The notes beneath the pieces are model-generated. The model did not search any database. It was given only the letters and a program-made list of their open reading frames with translations, and was not told the origin of the DNA. Of a stretch of DNA of 64,000 nucleotides, positions 23,067-34,649 are shown one piece after another. This DNA is from Terebella lapidaria (lineage: Eukaryota > Annelida > Polychaeta > Terebellida > Terebellidae). The stretch spans positions 29,475,402 to 29,539,401 of the forward strand of contig OX424567.1 in NCBI GenBank assembly GCA_949152475.1, given 5' to 3'. The position numbers and the translations under genes were made by a program. Positions within the stretch are counted from its first letter, which is position 1, and each line of letters begins with the position of its first letter.

Positions 23067-24414
23067 TAGTCGGGCATGTACGGGGGGTCCCTTTGCACCC
23101 CCCCCCCATGATCCTCCAAAACCAACTTTTTTCTCAAGGTTTTTTTAATACTAATAAACATTACATATGTCTCCGGTTGCGCATCCATTGCAAAAATGGT
23201 TTTCGGGCCATTTTTCAAAATGGCCGCCCCGCGAAATCTCGAATTTTGAGATTGCTTCACTTTAAGCTGCATAGGTCTACAAAATAAAATCTTTGTTAAC
23301 TTTTGCTGCTCATTGTAGGGGCCTTATACATTGTACATGAGAAAACAGTGGTTAAATAAACATTTATAATAGGAATATGTCCATATATCCAGGATGGCCG
23401 CCAAATTTAGATAATTTTTCACTAAAATGTCCATAACTTCGGACTGAGTCAACCTAGGATGTTCATTTTGGGGTCTATACCTAGGTTTTCATATACAGGG
23501 AATCCATTTAGACCAAAATAAATACAATCAAGCTATTCCTTTTGATGCATGCATCCAAGATGGCCGCCAAAATTAGATAATTTTTCACTAAAATGTCCAT
23601 AACTTCGGACTGAGTCAACCTAGGATGTTCATTTTGGGGTCTATATCTAGGTTTTCATATACAGGGAATCCATTCAGACCAAAATAAATACAATCAAGCT
23701 ATTCCTTTTGATGCATGTACACCTGCACACATGGTACACGCTACACATTCATTTAGATATCTCTCGAAAATAGCCCCCTTGACACCCCTATGGTCTCAAT
23801 TGTGGATCTTGCTTGGATATTTCTGATAGAGACTTTTACTGATTTGCAATCCCAATAAATCCTTAAACAAATAGAGCTTGATTTGATTAGTTTTGTTAAT
23901 TAACAGATATCCAAGATGCCTGCTAAACACACCCCGAAAATTCAAGTTCGTAACTAATTGTGCTATAAAGATGTGCGATACTTACTTTCAAGGGAATTTT
24001 GGTATGTAGATTCCATTTTTGGTGTTATTCTAGCTATATAATATCAATTTAAAATGATAACAGCATCTCATTGAGATGGAAAGCAAATAAAAACATATTG
24101 TTATTTGAATTTATTCATACACTTATGTATTACGCATAAAAAAAGCGAATAAAAACATATTGTTATTTGAATTTATTCATACACTTATGCATTACGCATT
24201 ACTCACCAACATGCTTGGGATACTTTTTACAAACAGAGAACAATAATGTAGAATATCTTCATTGGCTATCTTAACACATGAATATGATGGAACATGGTAC
24301 TAAGATTTTGGTTCTGCTATATTGGATGAATCGACATATTAGTTGATGATGTCTTCACCATTGCCCTGCATTCTCTTGCAGTACAACAACGTTGTCTTGA
24401 GCTGTCCGACATCA
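23067..24414 (+). repeat. foldback left arm
   Basis: Inverted repeat of 24567-25918. The inner boundary is GAGCTGTCCGACATCA. Confidence 0.9.
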
Positions 24415-24566
24415 ATTGCATTACAACTGTTCAGCCCCAGGAGAATGGCAACCCGTACACGAAGGTGTGTCTAGATCAATGAATGAGACTAGATCAATAA
24501 ATGAGACTATTGTGGCAAAAGTGATGTAGAATTTTCCAGAACTGAGATAGAGGATGTTGAGTGGTA

Positions 24567-25918
24567 TGATGTCGGACAGCTCAAGACAACGTTGTTGTAC
24601 TGCAAGAGAATGCAGGGCAATGGTGAAGACATCATCAGTTAATATGTCAATTCAGCCAATATAGCAGTACCAATATCATAGTACCATGTTCCATCATGTT
24701 CATGTGTTAAGATAGCCAATGAAGATATCCTACATTATTGTTCTCTGTTTGTGAGATAAAAAGTATCCCAAGCATGTTGGGGAGTAATGCGTGATGCATA
24801 AGTGTATGAATAAATTCAAATAACAATATGTTTTTATTTGCTTTTTTTATGCGTAATGCATAAGTGTATGAATAAATTCAAATAACAATATGTTTTTATT
24901 TGCTTTCCATCTCAATGAGATGCTGTTATCATTTTAAATTGATATTATATAGCTAGAATAACACCAAAAATGGAATCTACATACCAAAATTCCCTTGAAA
25001 GTAAGTATCACACATCTTTATAGCACAATTAGTTACGAACTTGAATTTTCGGGGTGTGTTTAGCAGGCATCTTGGATATCTGTTAATTAACAAAACTAAT
25101 CAAATCAAGCTCTATTTGTTTAAGGATTTATTGGGATTGCAAATCAGTAAAAGTCTCTATCAGAAATATCCAAGCAAGATCCACAATTGAGACCATAGGG
25201 GTGTCAAGGGGGCTATTTTCGAGAGATATCTAAATGAATGTGTAGCGTGTACCATGTGTGCAGGTGTACATGCATCAAAAGAAATAGCTTGATTGTATTT
25301 ATTTTGGTCTGAATGGATTCCCTGTATATGAAAACCTAGATATAGACCCCAAAATGAACATCCTAGGTTGACTCAGTCCGAAGTTATGGACATTTTAGTG
25401 AAAAATTATCTAATTTTGGCGGCCATCTTGGATGCATGCATCAAAAGGAATAGCTTGATTGTATTTATTTTGGTCTAAATGGATTCCCTGTATATGAAAA
25501 CCTAGGTATAGACCCCAAAATGAACATCCTAGGTTGACTCAGTCCGAAGTTATGGACATTTTAGTGAAAAATTATCTAAATTTGGCGGCCATCTTGGATA
25601 TATGGACATATTCCTATTATAAATGTTTATTTAACCACTGTTTTCTCATGTACAATGTATAAGGCCCTTACAATGAGCAGCAAAAGGTAACAAAGATTTT
25701 ATTTTGTAGACCTATGCAGCTTAAAGTGAAGCAATCTCAAAATTCGAGATTTCGCGGGGCGGCCATTTTGAAAAATGGCCCGAAAACCAATTTTTGCAAT
25801 GGATGCGCAACCGGAGACATATGTAATGTTTCTTAGTATTAAAAAACCTTGAGAAAAAAGTTGGTTTTGGAGGATCATGGGGGGGGGTGCAAAGGGACCC
25901 CCCGTACATGCCCGACTA
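24567..25918 (-). repeat. foldback right arm
   Basis: Inverted repeat of 23067-24414. It begins TGATGTCGGACAGCTC and ends GCATGTACGG-complement and CCCGACTA. Confidence 0.9.
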
Positions 25919-25921
25919 CTA

Positions 25922-27714
25922 GGGCTAATCTCCGCGCGCGGACCCGCCGCTATCGGCGAGGGCGTCCTGCATACGAAGCGGAGGTGCGGCTCAGCTCCAG
26001 CGAGTCCTCCTCGAGTCCGGCGGTGTACTCCTCGTGAGTACCCTCGTCCTCTGGAGAGTCTGAGTATGAGCGGTCCTTGCCCCCTGTGGTGATGGCCGCT
26101 GCGGCGCAGCCGGACGCGACGGATGAGGAGCCTAATTACTTGGGTGGCTACTCTCCGGCGCAGATAGCTGCGACGCAAAGAGCTGACAGAGCTCTGGCAC
26201 CGGTAATCACAGCCCTTGAGGCCGGCCAGAAGCCCTCGAAGGATGAGCGGAAGACCTACAGGGAGGAGACTTCGTCTCTAGTATCCCAGTGGGAAAGACT
26301 CTCCTTGAGGGATGGCCTCTTATACCGGCGCTATGAGCCACCGACCCCACTGCCTCCAATATGGCAGTTGGTGCTTCCGGCGGAGCTGCGGAAAGAAGTA
26401 CTCCACCAGTTGCATGACCTCCGGGTGACCGGTCACTTGGGAATCCGGAGGACCGTCCATAGGCTACAACAGCGCTTTCATTGGCCTGGTAGCAGCTTGG
26501 ACGTGCAACGGTGGTGCGCAGCCTGCCCTCGGTGTCAAGCTCGTAAGGGAGTTCCGACTCCTGGCCGCCACCCCTTAACCATGGTTAAGGCGGGCGCGCC
26601 GTTCGATCGGATAGCTTTGGATATACTGGATACCCACCGGGTCACCCCGCGCGGTTTCCGGTACATCCTGGTGATTTCCGACTATTTTACCAAGTATACC
26701 GACGCCTACCCACTGCGCCGCCAGACTGCGGACGAGGTAGCTCGGTTGTTGGTAAATAGATGAGTGGTGTACCATGGGGTACCTAAACAGGTACATTCGG
26801 ATCAGGGCACGCAATTTGAGAGCAACCTGTTCCGAAACCTAGCACAGATGCTAGGCAGTACCAAGGTGCGGACCACCCCCTACAGGCCCCAGTCTGATGG
26901 CCAGGTCGAACGCTTTAATCGATCAGTCCTCAACATGCTGGCGGCCTTTGTGAACGATCGTGCGAATGATTGGGATGACCACCTCCCGTATGTCTTAATG
27001 GCGTACAGGTCGTCGGTCCACTCTTCGACCGGAGTTACTCCGCATGCGATGTTGTACGGCCGGGAGCTAAATTTGCCCGTGGATATAATGTATCCAACTG
27101 CGGCAGAGACCGGCGCAGTACCCCAGTGCGGTCCGGAGTACGTGGAGTGGATTCGCCGCGCCCTGGCGAACGCCCATGATTTTGCGCGCGCGCGCCTGGA
27201 CAAGTCTGCCATCCGGCAGAAGCGAGGCTATGACGCCCATGCTAAGGGTAGGCCAGCTTTTGCGGAAGGCGACAAGGTGCGCTACTATTATCCGCCGCTT
27301 AAGCAAGGTAATAAATTTGCTAAGCCGTGGATAGGCCCGTTTACGGTACTGAAACAGGTGACAGATGTGGACTACCGGATCCGGAGGGATTCCGATCCGG
27401 ACAGGGTTCTGGTTGTCCATATCGATAATCTGAAGAAGTACGAGGGCCCGCTTGTCATGGATCCGCTTGTTCAAGATGCGGAGCCGGATGATGCTCCCGT
27501 ATGGGATCCGTCCGGTCAGCATCCGCGGACTCCGGACGAGCGTGTGCGCCGTATGGTGGGCCTCCTGGACCTCTCTGACCCGTCAGATGATGGACTGGGT
27601 GGCTATCAGCCAGATGACGGCGATCCGCAGGTACCCCCACTCCCTCCAGTACCTGCGGATGACGGGCGGCCACGCCGGAAACCACGTGCGCCAGCCCGGT
27701 ATGGGTGGGAATAA
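25922..27714 (+). pseudogene. pol: gypsy Pol C-terminal part: integrase, with in-frame stops
   Basis: The integrase follows the foldback insertion. A zinc-binding HHCC domain is seen: H in LHDLRVTGHLG, then CAACPRCQARKG. The catalytic core has D in FDRIALDILD, D in VHSDQGTQFES and E in SDGQVERFN, so the D,D,E triad is present. A GPF-type C-terminal domain (IGPFTVLKQV..VVHIDNLKKYEG) follows, and there is no chromodomain. Two in-frame TGA codons interrupt it: 26035-26037 before the HHCC domain and 26761-26763 between the two catalytic Asp. Together with the insertion, this copy cannot make a full integrase unless the stops are read through. Confidence 0.9.
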
Positions 27715-30330
27715 CCTTCCGCCCATGCGGATGCGTCTGCGGTACCCGTCTATCATACTACAGACGGGTTTTAGGTCGTTCCGTGAGAGTCCGCACGACT
27801 TACCTCTGCGTGTGGCTACTTTGTGGCTATCTTCGGAGTTGAGGTCCGCGGAGACTTTCATGTCGTAACGCCGCCGCTCCGCATCCGCCCTCCTGTAGTT
27901 TCCAGCACCAGGGACGTGCGGATGGCCTGTCCGCACATTGTGGACGGCTGTCCGGCGTAATCCGAACAACGGTTACGCTGGCCGGACGAATTTACTGATC
28001 CGGCCGGACGCCCCTGGTCCCGGGACAACCTCTTATATGGCCAGACTGAGGTTGGGATTTACGTCCGCTACGGGAGAAGCGCCTTCCCACGGATTTGGGG
28101 AACTGGCTCTGGACGCGGGGATAGTGTCCGCACGTTAGGACTGACGTCCGCGGTTCGTCCGCGTGACTCGTCCGGCGTCCGCGGCGCTTTAAGATGACGC
28201 ACTTTGGTGTAGTTATCCCCCGTGAGCCATTACTATAATTACGGTTATAGTAATTAAGGTTTCTTACGGCAGGAAACCGACTATCCATTATGATAATGGA
28301 GCGGTTGTTAAGTCTGCGTGTGTGGACCAGCCGCGGCAGCGGGTGACGCTCATTCTCGTCCGGATCGTACCTTACAATACGCGGTCCGGCCGGAATGACC
28401 GGAACCCCGGCCTCCTTCTAAGAAGGGGGTCGTATATTACATGCGCAACACTTGTGGTGGCTTTTAATTCCAATTTCATCTACATTGGATAAGGGCAATA
28501 CGCCGTTCTATGGTAGGCGTCCGGCCTGGACTCCGTCCGCGGGCAGCTCCGGACGTCCGCCGGCTATTGCTTTCACCATCTTTGGGCGCCTCTAGATTGG
28601 GCGCCGGTATGAAGGGTTCGCCCCCTAACCATTGAGGTTATGGACCATGCCGGCTCCGCGTCTAATCTATTGGCTCCGCGCTCCGGTAGTCGTTTGATTG
28701 GGCTCTAGGTTGGACCGGGCTTGCTCCGCGGCCGGGCTGTACGTTGGGGTTGCTAGTGGGCGCGTCATGAACGCCCACAGGGCGCCCAATTGTCTGTCCG
28801 CCTGTCATGGGCTTGTCCGATCGCCTTGTAAGCGTACCAGCGGCTATGGGGAGTGATTTTGTTTATTTTCCATCTCATTTATTATTTATGGAAGGATTAT
28901 AAGCCACAAGTGTGCGGCATGTCTCTGGAGAATTCTGTTCTTGCTCATTTACCGATACAAAGTGAGACAAGTATGTGAAATTTCCTTTCCGGTGCAAAAG
29001 AGAGTAAGAAATCGGGAGATTTCTGCTTTCGCTAGAGGGGTGTAAGGGATTGCGCTAATTTTGACAGTGACGGATTGCTGTGATATTTGAAAAGACTGGA
29101 GAATGACAATTTATTGTTGTTTTCGTCTGACATATTCGTACAAGCCACAAGTTAGTGGTTACTGTCAATTTTATGCCCAATTTCTACCTTGCTGGGGTGG
29201 TTAATTTTACGTCATTTACCGCCGGTGCGGACGCAAAAGCGAATGACTAATCTTAACTACTGTAGGATATTTGCAAGGTCCCCCGGGATAGAAATTTATT
29301 TTCTACCCGTATACATGGTTTGATTTGGAGTCACCGGAGGGAAATGACTGCCTCCGCATGAGTTTTATGGTGTTTGTATGTTGGTCCGGCAGTGTGTCAG
29401 TATGACCGGGGACAGAGTTTTGCAGCGACACCGCGTGCATTGCTGCACGTGTAGTATAGCTGTCATTTGTTACATGTATATATATGTAAAAATGTCGTTC
29501 TCGGATTTTTATTAATCTCCAGATGTGTAGCACATGTGTTTTGTGCCACTCGCATTTCGTCCGCTGATGCCGCGCTGGATCCCGCGGGATCCGCGTGTCC
29601 GGTGTTCGAGATGCGGGTGATTTTGCCAGTTGTAAATTCCCCAGGCGGGCCGTGCTGGAGATGTGCGGGCGGGCGGGCGGCTGCATGTTAGTGCAGACGT
29701 CCGTCCATCTGCGTGTCTTTACACAGGCCTGTGCGGGTTGCAGTATACAGGTACTGGCAGTCGATGCGGCTTGCCGCGTTGGCTTTGATAGCTGTCTGCG
29801 ACAGCTGTCCGCAGGTGTATGTGTGTCTGTTAGATGTACATATGTCATGCGGGCGTGCCGGAGTCGCTCCCGCGGCTCCGCCCTGCCTCAGACCCGTTCT
29901 GCGGATCTGAGGAGCCGGCCGGCAGGGCGGTCGGCAACATTTTTAGAGGTACTATCACTTTTGATCACTCGGTGTGTCGTTTTACAAAATTTCTAAATTT
30001 AAAGTTTAACCTTAAAGATATTCCAAAGACTCGACACACCGTCCTTTTATAACGGATGACCTTCCAAGGTCATCACACGGTTTTGGACCACCTCGGTCAA
30101 AATTTTAGCTTGTTTATGAGGATTTATTCAAAATTGCAAAGCGCGTTATAGTTTACTCCGTAAGTCCGGGGGTAGTTCCCCATTCTTCCAAAAGGGACTC
30201 TTAAAGTCCTAGTCTTGCGCCGTGACTTCCGGGCGTTGCCATCTTGCCTTCTTCCGGACCCCGCCATGCGAAGCCTTCGTCGGGTTTTGGCTGTTTTGGG
30301 CGCGGGCGGAACATGTTGGGGACCAACATT
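27715..30330 (+). other. long 3' region of gypsy element without recognised gene
   Basis: About 2.6 kb lie between the pol stop and the polypurine tract. The first part is rich in CCGG/TCCGCG words like gag and pol. The later part is mixed. Only short open frames exist (for example 29595-29996 +), and none resembles an env or other domain. Small hairpins occur, such as TTACTATAA-TTACGG-TTATAGTAA near 28229. Confidence 0.6.
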
Positions 30331-30345
30331 GTAAGAAGGGGGTAA
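30331..30345 (+). other. polypurine tract
   Basis: GTAAGAAGGGGGTAA lies directly before the 3' LTR. It is largely purine and is the expected plus-strand primer site. Confidence 0.7.
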
Positions 30346-31081
30346 TGTGGCGATTTTGCCCTAAGCACGCGGCAGGTGATTGTAAACATAAAAGCCATTT
30401 ATGTGGCCTTTTCGTACTTGGCCTTGTTTTGACATGCTCCGTTCGAGCGTGCGTTGCCACGGCGACGTATTGTAATTTACGCTCCAGTAAACTATAACAA
30501 TGGATCGATTAGACCTCGCGTGCGCCCTACAGCTTGTGGTGTATTATATATACACTGGAAGCGACTCGATCGAGGAGATTGTCCGAGAGAGAGTGAACAG
30601 GACGCACGCAAGGCTCGCCATGAGCTTTGCGTTCCCTGGTCAGGAGTAGTGGGCTCTTAGAGCCCTGGGGACGATTTCCATGGGGAGGCCCGGGCTGGGA
30701 GAGACAAGTTGCTGACTCGGGGGCGTACGCCCTGTGGATCGCCAGTTCTCTCCCTTCCCGGGACGTGTGACAGAGGCTCTGGCCAGCATGTCGGACTGTA
30801 CGGGGTTCCGTCCCCGAGGCAGACCGCGGCTCGCCAGGCCCCGCCAGTTAACACCGTAGGGATGAACTAGTTTCTGAACGGTGTCCGTAGGCCTGGGAGT
30901 GTCGGGTGGGCTGTTACCTGGTTACCGTTAATGCTGAAGTAGTTACCGTGTCCGCTGCGACCTCCGGTGAGCGGCCCTGCCGCAAGGATCCGGAATAGCG
31001 GATGCGCGTCCGCAAGGACTCGGATGAGAGAGGACTATCCTCGAGGATCCCGAAGAGTGGACGGTAGTCAATAACTTTACA
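30346..31081 (+). repeat. 3' LTR of gypsy element (736 bp)
   Basis: It matches the 5' LTR almost base for base, except for a 20-bp segment (AGGCCCCGCCAGTTAACACC) not present in the 5' LTR and a few substitutions. It ends TTTACA, followed by the CTAG duplication. Confidence 0.95.
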
Positions 31082-31085
31082 CTAG

Positions 31086-32040
31086 TAACCTGTCATGCAC
31101 AAAATAATCGAGCAATTGAAACATGACTCAACCAACAAATCATTGATTTTAAAAGATGATTGATAAGCTATGATCAATTGATTTATTTTGGTATTAACGG
31201 TATCTCGTGATGTCATCTCATTAATTATTCATTAGGCTATGAGGCACGCTCACCGCGATGTTTAGGTGGAAGAGGAGGGGGAGGCATGAAGAAAGTGAAC
31301 GTGTTGTCATCGGCATATTATGATCTCTCGAGGTGGATCTTATTTCTGAAATCCATCAGTAATCGCCGATTGCGATCTTGCAGATAGTTTAGCGATATAT
31401 TCGTGCGAGAAAAGTCAGAAAACTCATCGGACCATTCAGCAGACCTGATTTTTACCCGGGTGCGGGCCAGCTTTCATTTATCACGATTGGGTCGTAGTCG
31501 GATGGGAGGGGGGGTGGGCGGGGGGGGGGGGGTGAGGTGGTGCAGAATGGGGATGAAGCGGGTCGAGTGTGGCTGGCTGCCTCGCGAACCAATAGGAGGG
31601 GGCCACACTCATTTGCATTTGGCCTACTGGACATACCAGCACTTGCCACAAGTTTTCAATTATTATGTTGCCGTATCAAGCGTTTTTCCATTTTTGCAAT
31701 AGCTTATGTACTATCAATGTAGTGTGGAATGTTTATGCAAAATTTCGAGTGCATTTGATACAAGAAAGCCCTGTTTCAGAGAAGATCAAAACGGGAGTGG
31801 TGATGGGTGATGAAACGGTGACACACACAAAAAATAAACGGTCGGAACACACGTCTCCTGTGGCTATTATTGCTTATAACTTATTACAGTAACCATACTT
31901 GGGTACACGGGTGTCATATTCTTTCCAACTGGCCCCGGGCCCTCATAATTAGCCACAATTGAATGGTCTGCTCTGGCTCCAAGTCGGACTTTCAGAAATG
32001 TAAACAAAGGAAAATTCTCCAAAATAAAAAAAAAACCAAC
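31086..32040. other. intergenic DNA with a poly-G tract
   Basis: No supported gene. 31503-31535 is a run dominated by G, including a block of 12-13 consecutive G; it could form a G-quadruplex. Just downstream are CCAATAGG and an octamer-like ATTTGCAT near 31588-31619, which alone do not prove a promoter. Confidence 0.5.
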
Positions 32041-33090
32041 ATCATAGAGGAAGAGCTCTGCTCTTCCTAAAAACTAGAGCAAGGGCTAAAAAAAGATTAC
32101 CAGAGAAATGTTAAATCTCAAGTCAAAACTGTTTTCTTTTCCCCACCAAAATTGCTGCACTGATCTTCCGAGGTTATTGAAGGTCGAATTCAAAATCACC
32201 ACTGAAATCTCTTCATATGAATTTCCATTTCGACATGTTTGATAAAATAACGAAAATACAGATAGATCAATCTTTTCACCTATTTATATTTCAACTCAGA
32301 ATATTTTACTTACTTGGTTCCAAGTTGAAATTCAAAGTAAAAGTTGACCAAAACTGCATTTCAAGATTACGAAATTGGAGCCAGATCGAACTTCTCACCA
32401 TAAGTTATATTTCGACTCATAATACATGTATGTGCCAAACATGGTTTCAAGTTGACATTCAAAGTAAAAGTTAACCAAAACTGCATTTCAAGATGACAAA
32501 ATTGGAGCCAGATCGAACTTTTCGTCATAAGTTATATTTTAACTCATAATACCTGCCCAACTTGGTTTCAAGTTGAAATTCAAACTAAAAGTTGACCAAA
32601 ACTGCATTTCAAGATGACGAAATTGGAGCCAGATAGAACTTTTCGTCATAAGTTATATTTTAACTCACAATATGTGCCAAACTTGGTTTCGTGTTGAAAT
32701 TCAAGCTAAAAGTTTACCAAAACTGCATTTCAAGATGGAGAAATTGGAGCCAGATCGAACTTTTTATCATAAGTTATATTTTAACTCATAATATGTACCA
32801 AACTTGGTTTCAAGTTGAAATTCAAACTAAAAATTGATCAAAACTGCATTTCAAGATGACGATATTGGAGCCAGATCGAACTTTTCACCATGAGTTATAT
32901 TTCGACTCATAATATGTGTCAAACATGCTTTCAAGTTGAAATTCAAGGTAAAAGTTGACCAAAACTGCATTTCAAGATGTAGAAATTGGAGCCAGATCGA
33001 ATTTTTCACCAGAAGTTATATTTTAACTCATAATTTGTGCCAAACATGGTCTCAAGTTGAAATTCAAAGTAAAAGTTGATCAATGTTTTC
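32041..33090 (+). repeat. minisatellite array, unit about 120 bp
   Basis: About seven units carry AAACTGCATTTCAAGATGAC, ATTGGAGCCAGATCGAACTT and TGGTTTCAAGTTGAAATTCAA. Before the array (near 32048) is a hairpin, AGGAAGAGC-TCT-GCTCTTCCT. AGAGCAAGGGCTAAAAAAAG follows it, distantly like the ends of the hairpin-ended repeats elsewhere. Confidence 0.8.
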
Positions 33091-33104
33091 ACGAAAAGCT
33101 ATTG

Positions 33105-33945
33105 TGATCAATAATAGACTTAACTAGCAAGAAATAATGTTAACTTATTTGGTCACAGCCATAAAATCTCTACTGGACAAAGCCTTCACCTTGTTGAGCC
33201 CAATAATAAATATTTCTTGTCTTAACTATTTTCATTATGGTCAATAATAGACTTAACATGTAAAAATGATGTTAACTTATTTGGTTACACCCAGAAATTT
33301 CTACCGGACAAAATTTTAACCTTGTTGAGCTCAATAATAATTGTTTCTCATATTAACTATTTTTATCGAGGTCAATTATAGACTTAACTAGCAAAAAAAA
33401 TGTTAACTTATTGGGTTACAGACATAAAATGTCTACTGGACAGAATCTTTACCTTGTTGAGCCCAATAATAAATATTTCTTGTCTTAACTATTTTTATTG
33501 TGGTCAATAATAGACTTAACTAGTAAAAATAATGTTAACTTATTCAGTACACCCATGAAATCTGTACTGGACATACTTTCACCTTGTTGAGCTTAATAAT
33601 AAATATTTCTCCTCTTAACTATTTTTATTGTGGTCAATAATAGACTTAACTAGTGAAAATAATGTTAACTTATTCGGTTACACCAATGAAATTTGTACTG
33701 GACAAAACATTTACCTTGTTGAGGTTGATAATAAATATTTCTTGTCTTAACTATTTTTATTGTGGTCAATAATAGACTTAACTATTAAAAATAATATTAA
33801 CTTATTCAGTTACACCCATGAAATCTGTACTGGACAAAATCTTTACCTTGTTGAGCCTAATAATAAACGTTTCTCGTCTTAATTATTTTTATTGTGGACA
33901 ATAATAGACTTAACTAGTAAAACCAATGTTAACTTATTCAGTAAT
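33105..33945 (+). repeat. minisatellite array, unit about 132 bp
   Basis: Seven units carry AATAGACTTAACTAG, AATGTTAACTTATT, ACCTTGTTGAGCC.AATAATAA and TCTTAACTATTTTTATTG. Unit starts are near 33113, 33245, 33375, 33509, 33640, 33773 and 33904. It is related to 16860-17215. Confidence 0.85.
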
Positions 33946-34490
33946 ATTGTCCTGTTTTCACTGAAAACATCAGTTCTCCATTCTGGAACAAGATACCAGT
34001 GTCATTACCTTCCATTGTACAGGCTATTGGAATGATCTCACATGTCAAAATGGATATTTCCAGATTCTGTAATAAGTTAGGCTGTTAACATATTAATATT
34101 TATATGATCATTCTAAAAAACGATAGGTTTTGTGTGACAGCCCTTCCCAACAAAACTTCCAAATATTATCGAGATTCGTCAAAAATTGCCATCAGTAGAG
34201 CGTTCACAAACCATGTGTCTCAAACAGGCTGTTTTCAATGCAAAATGTGTCCCCAAACGACCAATTCAGTTGCCACGGCAACCAAAATCGATTGGTGTCA
34301 GGATCTTACCATAATATATGTGCCTGTGAAAAATAATGGTGATCGGGTGAGAATTGCGGCCTGTAGCGCGTTCACAAGAAAATCTCTGCGGACGCGGACA
34401 CGGACGACGAAGCCAAATCCATAGTATCCGCCAAACTTTGTTCGGGGGATACAATTATTTTTTATTTTCACACTTGAGTCTCAAATGAAC
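33946..34490. other. no recognised feature
   Basis: Unique-looking intergenic sequence without supported coding potential. It lies downstream of the RPL23 copy A 3' end. Confidence 0.4.
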
Positions 34491-34566
34491 GACTAACACA
34501 TTTTGGGTTTTTGATGATTTTTATTACATGTATACTTCAGCACAGTATGTTTGTTCGGACTGTGCG

Positions 34567-34649
34567 CTAATGTATCGAGCTGGCGTTGGAGGCGATTTTG
34601 GGCCACAAGTCGGCGCACTCCTTGGCTACAGGCCCATTGATGGCTGAAC
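34567..34649 (-). CDS. RPL23: RPL23 copy A terminal exon
   Basis: 83 nt. The acceptor is CTCTTTGACAG. It encodes [15 protein letters not shown] and then [11 protein letters not shown], followed by a stop. A minus-strand AATAAA polyadenylation signal lies about 45 nt downstream (near 34518-34525). Confidence 0.92.

Larger units (their letters stand above)
23067..25918. mobile_element. 2.85-kb foldback element inserted in gypsy pol
   Basis: The element is almost a complete palindrome. The left arm, 23067-24414, is the reverse complement of the right arm, 24567-25918, with few differences, around a 152-bp loop. It starts TAGTCGGGCATGTACGGG and ends with the complement. Each arm contains a tandem duplication of about 165 bp (AAGATGGCCGCCAAA..TTAGATAATTTTTCACT; left copies near 23390 and 23555). 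It encodes no recognisable transposase, so it would have been mobilised in trans. The superfamily is not clear; a 3-bp duplication excludes simple TA-type mariner elements. Confidence 0.92.
17511..31081 (+). mobile_element. young Ty3/gypsy LTR retrotransposon with nested foldback insertion
   Basis: The element runs from LTR 17511-18226 to LTR 30346-31081. The LTRs have TG...CA ends and are flanked by a 4-bp CTAG duplication at 17507-17510 and 31082-31085. A TGGTGCCGTGACC primer-binding site follows the 5' LTR and a purine-rich tract precedes the 3' LTR. The gag, protease, RT, RNase H, integrase order is that of Ty3/gypsy. A 2852-bp foldback element interrupts pol at 23067-25918. Without it the retroelement is about 10.7 kb, long for the family, partly because 2.6 kb of sequence without a convincing gene lies between pol and the 3' LTR. 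There is no chromodomain and no recognisable env. Confidence 0.95.

Noticed and set aside
23067..25918. TA target duplication (mariner-type) for the foldback element
   Set aside because: TA fits the end bases by chance because the termini read TAGTC/GACTA, but only the 3-bp CTA reading leaves the flanking pol frame continuous.
29595..29996. 133-aa open frame in the gypsy 3' region as a possible env
   Set aside because: No signal peptide, cleavage site or membrane segment pattern typical of env. Cys-rich composition alone is not sufficient.
31403..31702. 99-aa open frame with poly-Gly stretch
   Set aside because: The glycine run is the translation of a poly-G tract. No other support.
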